16,942 nucleotides of DNA from Actinomycetes bacterium (GCA_021808665.1 JAKBBA010000070.1:1-16942), one strand, 5' to 3'; counted from the stretch's first letter, positions 1 through 6,705 are shown. Made by a program: numbers and translations. The notes: a model not told the origin generated them from the letters alone.

Positions 1-762
1 CATCTGCGCCTCGTGGCGTTCGGACTGGCGGTCCACCACTTCGTGCCACCAAACGTCGCGGCCCTCCTGCCAGGCCACGTCCTGGCCGGTGCGGCGCACC
101 ACCAGGACATTCGTGACGTTCGGGCAGGATGCTACGGCGTCGTCTACGGCCGGCTTCAGAGCACTCGGTGATCCCCTACGGTAACCCCCGTCTGAGGTTA
201 TGACCATCCGGGCGTCGCAGTCGAGGATCCGGTCGCGCAGCGCCTCAGCCGAGAAACCCCCGAACACCACGGTATGGGGGGCGCCGAGGCGGGCGCAGGC
301 CAGCATCGCGGCGACGGTCTCGGGGATCATCGGCATGTAGATGGCGACCTTGGTGCCCGCCTCCACGCCGAGCTCGACGAGCGCGTTAGCGGCCTTGCAG
401 ACCATCACCTGCAAGTCCTTGTAGGTGATGGTGCGCGTGTCGCCGGGTTCGCCCTCCCAGTGGTAGGCGACCCGGTCGCCGAGGCCCGCTTCGACGTGGC
501 GGTCGACGCAGTTGTAGGCGACGTTGAGCTTGCCGCCTACAAACCACTTGGCGTACGGCATCTCCCATTCGAGGGCCGTGTGCCACGGCTGCGCCCACGT
601 GAGACGCCGTGCCTGCTCCTCCCAGAAGGCAACCCGATCGGCCGCAGCCTGTTCGTAGATTCCAGGCTGCGCTATCGCAGCGGCGGCGAACTCGGGTGGC
701 GGCGGGAACCTGCGGTTCTCGTGGAGGAGCGCTGAAAGCTCCTCGCCTGACGTGTCTGTCAT
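1..762 (-). CDS. acs: Acetyl-CoA synthetase, N-terminal part (cut by window edge)
   Basis: AMP-forming acetate:CoA ligase, which activates acetate to acetyl-CoA through acetyl-AMP in the cytoplasm. About 254 N-terminal residues of an enzyme usually near 650 are present; the C-terminus lies beyond base 1. Translation on the minus strand shows the ACAS N-terminal region (WAQPWHTALEW, WFVGGKLNVAYNCVDRH) and then the start of the AMP-binding domain (YMPMIPETVAAMLACARLGA, VVFGGFSAEALRDRI, TSDGGYRRG), all typical of Acs. The TSGSTG-type ATP loop and the catalytic lysine would lie outside the window. The ATG at 762 follows a strong Shine-Dalgarno AGGGAGGA at 774-767. The gene sits only 18 bp downstream of the SatP-like acetate channel on the same strand, so uptake and activation of acetate are probably co-transcribed. 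The family assignment is secure; acetate rather than propionate as main substrate is inferred from the neighbours. Confidence 0.95.
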   Translation of the reverse strand, partial: MTDTSGEELSALLHENRRFPPPPEFAAAAIAQPGIYEQAAADRVAFWEEQARRLTWAQPWHTALEWEMPYAKWFVGGKLNVAYNCVDRHVEAGLGDRVAYHWEGEPGDTRTITYKDLQVMVCKAANALVELGVEAGTKVAIYMPMIPETVAAMLACARLGAPHTVVFGGFSAEALRDRILDCDARMVITSDGGYRRGSPSALKPAVDDAVASCPNVTNVLVVRRTGQDVAWQEGRDVWWHEVVDRQSERHEAQM

Positions 763-780
763 TCGGTCCTCCCTGGCCGG

Positions 781-1416
781 CTAAACGCTCTGGACGGGCT
801 TGATGAGCGGCTTGCCCATGAAGAGTACCTGCCTGCCCCTCATCCCGTTGATGACGCCGGCCGCAGACGCGTACCACGCCACCGCGGCGGTGATCACGCC
901 GAGGACGCCGCCGAACTTGACTGTGCCCACGCTGTTGGAGAAGTTCCCGATAGTGAGGATCAAGAATGTGACGTCCAGGATGGTGAACAGGCTGAAGAGC
1001 ACCAGGTTCGTGGCGGCGCTGCAGAGCCACATGTACGTCGTGAATATGAAGAAGGCGAGCAGTATCCACCCGAGGTCGTTGCCGGCTTGCGCAGCGGACT
1101 TTGCGCTGCCGGCTGCGAGCTCGACCCACAGGCCGAGGCCGATCCAGAATGCCCCGTATGAAGTGAAAGCGGTCGAGCCGAACACGTTGCGGTTCTTGAA
1201 CTCCCACATTCCCGCCAGAAGCTGAGCGAGGCCGCCGTAGGCGAACGCATATCCGAGCCACGCAAGCCCGGTCCCGCGGTCCCACCCGGCGTTGTGCACC
1301 GACAGCAGGAAAGTCGTCAACGCGAAGCCCGCCAGCCCGAGAGGGCCGGGGTCCGCCGCCGACGGCGACTCCTTGATGATCACCATGCTCGTTGATTCTC
1401 TTGCTGTGTCGATCAT
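781..1416 (-). CDS. satP: SatP/GPR1-FUN34-YaaH family acetate channel
   Basis: Inner-membrane protein for acetate/succinate passage with protons (GPR1/FUN34/YaaH family). The predicted product of 211 residues is close to the usual 190-210 and has six hydrophobic segments. The family signature NPAPLGL appears as DPGPLGLAGFALTTF (about residues 22-36). The second signature region is clear as FAYGGLAQLLAGMWEFKNRN followed by GSTAFTSYGAFW. The replacement of the first Asn by Asp and of Ala by Gly in the signature is unusual and worth noting. I chose the ATG at 1416 because GGGGGT lies 7 nt upstream; an ATG at 1386 and an upstream GTG at 1476 are alternatives. The gene is the first of a two-gene unit with acs and is divergent from the LytS/LytTR-actP operon, with the 21-bp repeats lying 101-184 bp upstream of its start. 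Confidence 0.93.
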   Translation of the reverse strand: MIDTARESTSMVIIKESPSAADPGPLGLAGFALTTFLLSVHNAGWDRGTGLAWLGYAFAYGGLAQLLAGMWEFKNRNVFGSTAFTSYGAFWIGLGLWVELAAGSAKSAAQAGNDLGWILLAFFIFTTYMWLCSAATNLVLFSLFTILDVTFLILTIGNFSNSVGTVKFGGVLGVITAAVAWYASAAGVINGMRGRQVLFMGKPLIKPVQSV

Positions 1417-1516
1417 TAGCGATACCCCCGTGATAACAGTTGGCGGCACCGACCTGGTGACCGTCGTCACACACATTTACGCGGAGGTGCCCTCAGCGCG
1501 CTGCCATTTCGGGGTT

Positions 1517-1600
1517 CGGCGCCGAATCGACGTCATTCTGCGCCGAGCGGCTCAGGGGCTGCGCCGAATGGCAGTTTCGCTGCGCCGAACGGTGATCATC
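1517..1600. promoter_or_regulatory. Four 21-bp-spaced iterons in the satP / kinase divergent region
   Basis: The heptamer GCGCCGA occurs at 1519, 1540, 1561 and 1582, exactly 21 bp apart each time. Three copies share the longer form CTGCGCCGA followed by A/G, N, GG (units starting 1538, 1559, 1580). The first unit (1517) is CGGCGCCGAATCG and overlaps a perfect 12-bp palindrome TTCGGCGCCGAA at 1515-1526. Read on the satP strand the units are CCGTTCGGC, CCATTCGGC, CCGCTCGGC and CGATTCGGC. Response regulators with LytTR domains bind direct repeats of about 9 bp with a 12-bp spacer, which is a 21-bp period, and a LytTR regulator is encoded next door. The array lies 101 bp from the satP start and 71 bp from the kinase start, so it could control both directions. 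That the array is a protein-binding site is inference. Confidence 0.75.
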
Positions 1601-1671
1601 ACCCAGGGCGACCTCCCGGGCAGCCGTGTGGCAAACTAGGCCGCGGTGTTCTCGGGGGAGTCGCGCAGACA

Positions 1672-2868
1672 GTGATGCTCTGGGCAGTGCTAGCGGTTGC
1701 CGTAGCTGCACTTGCCGGCGTCGGCGCGTACGCGAGGTGGGCGTCTCGCCGTCTGGTAACTCCGGGAGAGAGAGGTTCCTACCAGGCTCTCAGCATCGCA
1801 AACCAGGCCGCCCCGGCATTGCGCGGCGGTCTGACGCCCGACGCGATGGGCCGAGCGCTAGGGCCGCTGCGCTCGCTATTGTCCACCGGCGGGGTGGTCG
1901 TAGGCGACGCGGGAGGGGTGATCGCGTCGGACGGAGTGGACAGTGAGCACTGCAAGCTCCTAGAGGATGCGTTGCGTTCGGTGATGGAAGCGGGACGTCC
2001 TCAGCTGTTGTCGGGGGAGGAACTTCGATGCGACCACTTGGGTAGCTGCGGGCTCAACGCCGGCGTTGCCGTGCCGCTCCAAGTCGACGGACGCGTGGTC
2101 GGTGCGCTCATAGCTGTCGACTCGTCGGCGTCGCCCGGCCTGCTTCGCCTCTGCGGTGAGGTGGCCAAGTTCGTCTCCACCCAGCTCGAGCTAGCCGAGC
2201 TGGACCTGTCGCGAAGACGTGCAGTCCAAGCCGAGCTGCAGTTCCTGCGGGCGCAGATATCGCCTCATTTCGTGTACAACGCGCTGACAGCGATCGAGTC
2301 GTTCATTCGAACCGACCCGGACCGGGCGCGGGAGCTGCTCGTCTCGTTTGCCGAGTTCACGCGCTACAGCTTCGCCAGTCACGCCCAATACACCAACCTC
2401 GCCGACGAGCTCCGCCTCGTCGACATTTACCTCGAGCTCGAGCGCGCCCGGTTTGGGAGCAGGCTGGGGGTCACTCTTCGGGTAGCCCCCGAGGTGCTGA
2501 GCGTCCGCGTACCGTCGCTCATCCTTCAACCAGTGGTCGAGAACGCTGTCCGCCACGGCATAGAACCGAAAGGCAAAGGCCGGATCCGCATAGAAGCAGT
2601 CGACACCGGAGCTACCGCCTTGATCAGCGTGGAGGACGACGGCGGTGGAGTCGACCCGCGCCATCTGGAGCGGGCCCTCGCGGGCGTCACGACCTCAGTC
2701 GGATTGCACAACGTCGACGAGCGTCTGCGGGCGACCTTCGGCGACGAGCACGGGCTGGTGATCGAGACCGCCCCGGGCGCTGGAACCAAAGTATCTTTCA
2801 GCGTCCCGAAGTTCTGGAGCGCCTCGGGCCGCTCCGCGTCGACGCAGTCGCGCGTCGGGACCACATGA
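1672..2868 (+). CDS. LytS-type sensor histidine kinase with GAF domain
   Basis: Membrane-anchored sensor kinase of the LytS/YehU class (398 residues). One hydrophobic N-terminal segment (about 2-22) precedes a GAF-like sensory domain (about 45-170). The His_kinase domain follows, with the phosphoacceptor H199 in the motif QISPHFVYNAL, then the HATPase with N box LQPVVENAVRHG (about 285-296), EDDGGGVDP (321-329) and SVGLHNVDERL (342-352). The GAF domain contains the cluster C120-D-H122-LGS-C126, a possible metal or redox site. Start is GTG 1672 or ATG 1675; GGGGGAG at 1654-1660 is the only plausible ribosome site, at a rather long distance. The stop overlaps the regulator start in ATGA. Kinases of this class sense small carboxylates such as pyruvate in enterobacteria. 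With ActP, SatP and Acs around it, acetate or a related acid is the likely signal (inference). Confidence 0.92.
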   Translation: MMLWAVLAVAVAALAGVGAYARWASRRLVTPGERGSYQALSIANQAAPALRGGLTPDAMGRALGPLRSLLSTGGVVVGDAGGVIASDGVDSEHCKLLEDALRSVMEAGRPQLLSGEELRCDHLGSCGLNAGVAVPLQVDGRVVGALIAVDSSASPGLLRLCGEVAKFVSTQLELAELDLSRRRAVQAELQFLRAQISPHFVYNALTAIESFIRTDPDRARELLVSFAEFTRYSFASHAQYTNLADELRLVDIYLELERARFGSRLGVTLRVAPEVLSVRVPSLILQPVVENAVRHGIEPKGKGRIRIEAVDTGATALISVEDDGGGVDPRHLERALAGVTTSVGLHNVDERLRATFGDEHGLVIETAPGAGTKVSFSVPKFWSASGRSASTQSRVGTT

Positions 2869-3686
2869 GGCTCCTATCTGCCTTGGCTGTCGACGACGAG
2901 CTACCGGCGCTCGACGAGATCGGCTACCTCCTCCGAACGTCCGGTTTCGTCGAGCGGGTCGTGTCGGTCGCCGATGCGACCGGCGCTCTACGAGAGCTTC
3001 GCGACCGCAGCTTCGACCTCGTCCTCGCTGACATAGCAATGCCCGGCCTCGGAGGCCTTGAGCTCGCCAGTGTCATAGGGCGCTTCGCAGAACCACCCAG
3101 TGTCGTCTTTGTCACCGCACACGCCGAGCACGCCCTCGAAGCTTTCGACGTCGGCGCGGTCGGCTACTTGCTAAAACCCCTCGATCGTGACCGCTTGGAG
3201 CCGGTTCTACGCCGGGTGCTCGCCGGTAGAGCTTCGACGTCAGTGTCGCCGGTTGATCCAACCCGAGTTGATCCAACCCGAGTTGATCCAACCCGAGTTG
3301 ATCCAACCCGAGTTGATCCAGACGCCCCCGACGACGAGGACCACCTCGACATCGTCGTCGTCGAGGCGGCCGGCAAAACCGTCCTCGTCGAACGCAAAGA
3401 CGTCGCATGGGTCGAGTCGGCCGGCGACTACGTCCGCCTTCACACCTTCGACGGCCGCAACCTCCTCGTGAGAGTGGCGATGGCCCGTCTCGAGTCGGCG
3501 TGGGGAGCCGAGGGCTTCACGCGAATACACCGTCAGCACCTGGTCAACCTGCGAGCCGTGAGAGAGCTGCACGGCGACGGTGGCCGAGTGTTCGTCCAGT
3601 TACCGGACGTGACTCTCGCGGTGAGCCGCCGCCACGTGCGTGACCTCCATGACCAACTCGTCCGACTCGCAAGACGCCAGCATTGA
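2865..3686 (+). CDS. LytTR-family response regulator with repeat-built linker
   Basis: Two-component response regulator partnered with the preceding kinase (273 residues). The receiver domain (about 3-118) has acidic residues D10, D11 and E12, phosphoacceptor D56 (LADIAMPG), T84 (VFVTAH) and K104 (YLLKP). A linker of four VDPTR units plus VDP (about 130-152) joins it to a LytTR DNA-binding domain (about 160-265; VAWVESAGDYVRLHTFDGR, FTRIHRQHLVNLRAV, VSRRHV). The ATG overlaps the kinase stop (ATGA), implying translational coupling. The linker is odd: linkers here are normally short and non-repetitive, and its codons (GTT GAT CCA ACC CGA) are less GC-rich than those around it. Its binding sites are probably the 21-bp-spaced repeats upstream of the operon and of satP (inference). 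Confidence 0.93.
   Translation: MRLLSALAVDDELPALDEIGYLLRTSGFVERVVSVADATGALRELRDRSFDLVLADIAMPGLGGLELASVIGRFAEPPSVVFVTAHAEHALEAFDVGAVGYLLKPLDRDRLEPVLRRVLAGRASTSVSPVDPTRVDPTRVDPTRVDPTRVDPDAPDDEDHLDIVVVEAAGKTVLVERKDVAWVESAGDYVRLHTFDGRNLLVRVAMARLESAWGAEGFTRIHRQHLVNLRAVRELHGDGGRVFVQLPDVTLAVSRRHVRDLHDQLVRLARRQH
3252..3320 (+). repeat. 15-bp in-frame tandem repeat, 4.6 copies
   Basis: The unit GTTGATCCAACCCGA is present as four perfect copies (3252-3311) followed by the first nine bases of a fifth (3312-3320). It encodes VDPTR repeated in the linker between receiver and LytTR domains of the response regulator. The copies are identical at the DNA level, so the array is recent or kept homogeneous by slippage. 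Because the unit is a multiple of three, changes in copy number would alter linker length without breaking the frame. Confidence 0.97.
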
Positions 3687-3766
3687 ACGCTGCGGGGGGC
3701 CCGACCGAACCCGACCTACCCAAACGGGTGACCGTACGCGGGGGGCGGTTGGAGGAGCGGGGTGCA

Positions 3767-4087
3767 GTGTCGCGCTCGGTCCCCTCCGCCGCCGACCTGT
3801 ACGTGTCGGGGGCATACGGCGAGACGCTTCTGCGTTCTTTGATGAGGGCGCAGCTGGGCGTCGCCCTCGGCGTGCTCCTGCCTGCCGCGGCCGTCGTGGT
3901 CACCTTCCCGATCCTGTCCGTACTACTACCGGGACTGGTCAGTATCTCGGTCTTCACCATCCCGCTCACCGTGTTGGTTCTCGGCTTTGGGATCTACCCC
4001 CCGCTCGTGGTGCTCGCGCTCGTCTACGTCCGTCGGGCGGCCAGGGTGGAGGAACGCTTCGTAGCGCTCCTCGACGAGGATCAGTGA
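3767..4087 (+). CDS. DUF485 small membrane protein (YjcH-like)
   Basis: Small inner-membrane protein that in many bacteria is encoded directly before an ActP/MctC-type acetate symporter; its biochemical role is not established. The 106-residue product carries two hydrophobic segments, the first around QLGVALGVLLPAAAVVVT and the second around IPLTVLVLGFGIYPPLVV, then the family-typical tail VYVRRAARVEERFVALLDE. I chose GTG 3767 because GGAGGAG stands 9 nt upstream (3751-3757) and the length matches the family's roughly 100-110 residues. A TTG at 3683 overlapping the regulator stop (TTGA) would add 28 residues of disordered-looking sequence and cannot be excluded. The stop overlaps the GTG of the symporter gene (GTGA), so the two are translationally coupled. 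Confidence 0.85.
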   Translation: MSRSVPSAADLYVSGAYGETLLRSLMRAQLGVALGVLLPAAAVVVTFPILSVLLPGLVSISVFTIPLTVLVLGFGIYPPLVVLALVYVRRAARVEERFVALLDEDQ

Positions 4088-5826
4088 CCGACTCCGGGGC
4101 GGTCATCGGTGTGGTGGCCGTTACTCTCGCGACTGCTGCAGTCGGGTCACGTGGGCTTCGGGTGTCGCGCACCCGTGACGACTTCCTCGTCGCAGCCCGC
4201 CAAGTCCCCTCGACTCTCAACGCCGCCGCCATCTCCGGGGAGTACCTCTCGGCAGCATCGTTCCTCGGAGTGGCAGGCCTCGCTATGGCCGACGGGGTCG
4301 GAGCCTTGTGGTACGCGGTGGGATACGCGGCCGGCTACCTCGTGCTACTTGCGGTCGTCGCCGCACCGCTGCGACGCTTCGGCGCTTACACCATCCCCGA
4401 CTTCGCCGAGGGGCGCCTCGACTCGCCGTTGCTACGAAAAGTGGCCACCGGCTTCGTGCTCGTCATCTGCGCCTTCTACCTCCTCCCTCAGATGGAAGGA
4501 GCCGGCGAGACACTCCAAGTCGCGTTCGGCGGTCCCTACTGGATAGGCGTCGTGGTCCTCGGTGTGGTGGTGACTGGAGCGATAGCAAGCGGAGGAATGA
4601 AGGGGATCACGTTCGTGCAGTCCTTCGAGTTCTGGCTGAAGCTCGTAGCTATCGCCCTGCCAGCCCTTGCCCTCGTCGCAGTGTTTCACCATCCGCCTTT
4701 GGACAGTGTCGCCGGCACCGCGCCTTCAGTTTTCCCCCGTGCGACTACGGTACGCTTCGCTTCACCGACCGGCATCGACGTGTCGAAGCAGGTGAGCGTG
4801 GTCGTGGAGGGTGTCCTCGACGGCTCCTCATATCCGGCCTCCGGGGGCGGCCACGTCGAGCTCTCCGCAGGTGTCCATCAGGTTGCGTCAAGGACGTCTA
4901 TCACCTTCCCGCCTGGATCCGCCGCCCCCACCCTCGGCGGTGCTGCTGCGCTCACGAACCGTGAGTGGCTCTCCCCTCTCCTGCGTCTCGGTGGCCGGTC
5001 GATCCACCCCTTGGCGGCGACGTATGGGATCATCCTCGCCACCTTCCTCGGAGCACTCGGTCTACCCCACATTCTCGTCCGCTTCTACACCAACCCTGAC
5101 GGCCAGACTGCCCGTCGGACCACCGCGATCGTCGTCGTCCTGCTCTCCTGTTTCTACGTGTGGCCGGCCCTCCTGGCGCTCCTCGGCCGTCTCGAAGCTC
5201 CAGGGCTCTACCTTTCCAAGAGCACCGACACGGTCGTGTTGATCCTTCCGCGCCTGGCCGTGGCGGGAACCGCTGAGAGAATTCTGTCTGCGCTAGTAGC
5301 CGGGGGAGCTTTTGCGGCGTTTCTGTCTACCTCGTCCGGTCTGCTCATAGCGACCGCCGGCGCACTGTCGCACGACATACTCGGAAAAGGCGTGCGAGCC
5401 TTCCGCTGGTCCGCTCTAGGTGCCGGGATAGCCGTGACCGCCGCCGGCCTGGCGGTACAAGGCACTTCTATCAACGTCCTCGTCGGATGGGCGTTCGCCA
5501 TCGCAGCGTCGTCGTTCTGCCCCCTTTTGATCCTCGGGATCTGGTGGACGCGCCTGACCAGGATCGGCGCCCTGGTCGGCCTGCTTCTAGGCGGCGGAGC
5601 CGCATCGGGCGCAGTGATAGCCGCCATGGCCGGTGCGGGACGAACCGGCTGGCCGGCGATCATGCTGCAGGTCCCGGCCATCTGGACCGTCCCGCTCGCC
5701 TTCGCCACGATGGTCGGCTTGTCGCTGCTGACTCCGAGGGCGCTGCCCGCCGACGTGATGGGAAAGCTGCGGGCCCTGCACCTACCCGAAGGCGTCCTAC
5801 GCCGACCGGGGATCGCCGAGCGCTGA
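4084..5826 (+). CDS. actP: ActP/MctC-type solute:sodium symporter (acetate permease)
   Basis: Sodium/solute symporter (SSS) family, monocarboxylate branch, 580 residues, with about 13 hydrophobic segments. Diagnostic stretches are ISGEYLSAASFLGVAGLA (50-67), YLLPQMEGAGETLQ (132-145) and LPHILVRFYTNPDGQTARRT (327-346), which match ActP/MctC proteins. An extra, non-hydrophobic, beta-rich stretch of about 95 residues (about 203-298) sits between two membrane segments and is longer than in the E. coli protein; I read it as an extracytoplasmic insertion. GTG 4084 overlaps the DUF485 stop. The frame stays open upstream to 3640, but that part runs across the DUF485 gene and does not look like protein. 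It is the last gene of the sensor-regulator-DUF485-symporter operon. Acetate as substrate is inferred from family and from acs and satP nearby. Confidence 0.92.
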   Translation: MTDSGAVIGVVAVTLATAAVGSRGLRVSRTRDDFLVAARQVPSTLNAAAISGEYLSAASFLGVAGLAMADGVGALWYAVGYAAGYLVLLAVVAAPLRRFGAYTIPDFAEGRLDSPLLRKVATGFVLVICAFYLLPQMEGAGETLQVAFGGPYWIGVVVLGVVVTGAIASGGMKGITFVQSFEFWLKLVAIALPALALVAVFHHPPLDSVAGTAPSVFPRATTVRFASPTGIDVSKQVSVVVEGVLDGSSYPASGGGHVELSAGVHQVASRTSITFPPGSAAPTLGGAAALTNREWLSPLLRLGGRSIHPLAATYGIILATFLGALGLPHILVRFYTNPDGQTARRTTAIVVVLLSCFYVWPALLALLGRLEAPGLYLSKSTDTVVLILPRLAVAGTAERILSALVAGGAFAAFLSTSSGLLIATAGALSHDILGKGVRAFRWSALGAGIAVTAAGLAVQGTSINVLVGWAFAIAASSFCPLLILGIWWTRLTRIGALVGLLLGGGAASGAVIAAMAGAGRTGWPAIMLQVPAIWTVPLAFATMVGLSLLTPRALPADVMGKLRALHLPEGVLRRPGIAER

Positions 5827-5914
5827 GTTGTTGACTCGTGGCCCCAGAGCGTGGCTAGCGGCTCGCGGCTCGCAAGCTCGCGGAAATGCGACATTCCGAC
5901 TCCCGCAGCCGGTC

Positions 5915-5955
5915 TGTGACCGTAATTGCACGAAAAATGTACAATTACGGTCACA
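5915..5955. repeat. 41-nt inverted repeat downstream of actP
   Basis: Perfect 14-bp arms, TGTGACCGTAATTG (5915-5928) and its complement (5942-5955), flank a 13-nt A/T-rich centre CACGAAAAATGTA. It lies 88 bp after the actP stop in the 336-bp gene-free stretch 5827-6162. It could fold as a transcript hairpin that ends the acetate operon, although no T run follows, or it could be an operator for an unlinked regulator. The rest of this stretch before the riboswitch holds a short imperfect palindrome at about 5881-5898 and direct copies of GCTCGCGG at about 5860-5883. I see no convincing gene there. Confidence 0.85.
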
Positions 5956-6046
5956 GTCTTGCGTTCGTAGCGGCCGTCAAGGCTGTTTGGGGTAGTCGGA
6001 CCGACACCGACGAGTCCCCGCTCAAGTGCTGCGGACGCCTCCTGAC

Positions 6047-6082
6047 CTGTCGCGGTTGCGAACACTCGCTACAGTTAGCAAT
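6047..6082 (+). promoter_or_regulatory. Possible promoter for the fluoride module
   Basis: TACAGT at 6070-6075 fits the actinobacterial TANNNT -10 pattern and would place the transcription start near 6081-6083, immediately before the riboswitch aptamer, as is usual for this RNA. No convincing -35 hexamer is seen at 16-18 bp; TTGCGA at 6056-6061 is too close. The position relative to the aptamer is the main support. Confidence 0.35.
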
Positions 6083-6131
6083 AGGTGATGGAGTTCGCCG
6101 CAACCGCCTCCTGGGCTGATGACTCCTACTA
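6083..6131 (+). ncRNA. Fluoride riboswitch (crcB motif)
   Basis: The aptamer reads GGTGATGGAGTTCGCC (6084-6099), a linker GCAACC, a short P3 hairpin GCC-UCCUG-GGC (6106-6116), and the conserved 3' part GCTGATGACTCCTACT (6115-6130). P1 pairs GGUGA (6084-6088) with UCGCC (6095-6099). The loop GGAGU (6090-6094) forms the characteristic pseudoknot with ACUCC (6122-6126). This matches the known crcB/fluoride riboswitch consensus closely. It lies 32 bp before the start codon of a crcB gene, exactly the expected context. Fluoride binding is expected to permit expression of the downstream exporters. Confidence 0.93.
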
Positions 6132-6156
6132 GGGAAGTGTTCGCTGGCCCGGGAGG
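6107..6156 (+). promoter_or_regulatory. Expression platform: aptamer segment complementary to crcB1 SD
   Basis: CCTCCTGGGC (6107-6116), inside the P3 part of the aptamer, can pair with GCCCGGGAGG (6147-6156), which contains the crcB1 Shine-Dalgarno GGGAGG (6151-6156). All ten positions pair, nine Watson-Crick and one G-U. The pairing is incompatible with P3 of the folded aptamer. This supports translational control, with the ribosome site masked without fluoride and free when the aptamer is stabilised. Function is inferred from complementarity. Confidence 0.65.
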
Positions 6157-6162
6157 TTTGAA

Positions 6163-6693
6163 GTGTCGCCCGTCTGGAGCTTTTTTACCTATCCCGAGCC
6201 AGTCGATCCTGACCTTCTTGACACCGACGTTGAGGAGGTAGGTGAAGGCGCCCCCCGGGGGCGGCGGCCTTGGCTTCGCCTACCGGTGCTGGCCGCGGTA
6301 GCAGCGGGTGGCGCTATTGGAGCGCCGGCTCGCTACGAGTTGGCCCTCGCTTTGCCAACCCGCGCCGGGACCTTCCCCTTGTCGACGTTTGTCATCAACG
6401 TCACCGGCAGCCTCGTGCTCGGTGCGCTTCTCACCTTGATAGTAGAGAAATGGCCGCCAACGGAGTACCTCCGGCCTTTCGCCGCCACCGGGGTGCTCGG
6501 CGCCTACACCACCTGGTCGACGTTCATGGTCGACACCGACATGCTTCTCAAAGGGGGCCACGTGCTCGTCGCCGCCGGCTATGTCGTGTCGACCCTCGGC
6601 GCAGGGCTGGCCGCCGTGTATCTGGGGATACTCCTGGTACGACGGCGGCCACCGAGGCTCCGGGGGCGTCGAGCAACGAGAGTCGAGCAATGA
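6163..6693 (+). CDS. crcB1: Fluoride channel Fluc/CrcB, subunit 1
   Basis: Small four-helix fluoride-exporting channel subunit. The 176 residues include a 40-residue acidic, then Arg-rich N-terminal extension not usual in the family (about 115-130). Family motifs are GGAIGAPARYEL (49-60), FVINVTGSLVLGALL with N79, and GAYTTWSTF (113-121). The usual TTFSTF aromatic box has Trp118 instead of the first Phe, a change expected in a specialised half of a heterodimeric channel. GTG 6163 has GGGAGG 6 nt upstream. It lies just after the fluoride riboswitch and is followed by a DUF190 gene and a second crcB. A two-subunit Fluc made with crcB2 is the likely form (established for bacteria with paired crcB genes; inferred here). 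Confidence 0.93.
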   Translation: MSPVWSFFTYPEPVDPDLLDTDVEEVGEGAPRGRRPWLRLPVLAAVAAGGAIGAPARYELALALPTRAGTFPLSTFVINVTGSLVLGALLTLIVEKWPPTEYLRPFAATGVLGAYTTWSTFMVDTDMLLKGGHVLVAAGYVVSTLGAGLAAVYLGILLVRRRPPRLRGRRATRVEQ

Positions 6694-6705
6694 AAGGAGA
6701 CGGCA

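Noticed and set aside
386..1474. Long minus-strand open frame of 362 codons across acs and satP
   Set aside because: It runs in another frame through two clearly recognisable genes, is Arg/His-rich without family resemblance, and spans their intergenic gap and ribosome site.
3640..4083. Upstream extension of the actP reading frame
   Set aside because: It overlaps the end of the regulator gene and the whole DUF485 gene in another frame, is Arg-rich, and the GTG at 4084 overlapping the DUF485 stop gives a normal ActP N-terminus.
5208..6065. 285-codon minus-strand open frame opposite actP and into the intergenic region
   Set aside because: Low-complexity Ala/Arg/Pro sequence opposite a well-supported gene; no ribosome site or family match seen.
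5886..6119. 77-codon plus-strand frame before the fluoride riboswitch
   Set aside because: It runs through the 41-nt inverted repeat, the candidate promoter and the aptamer, has no good ribosome site and no recognisable protein features.
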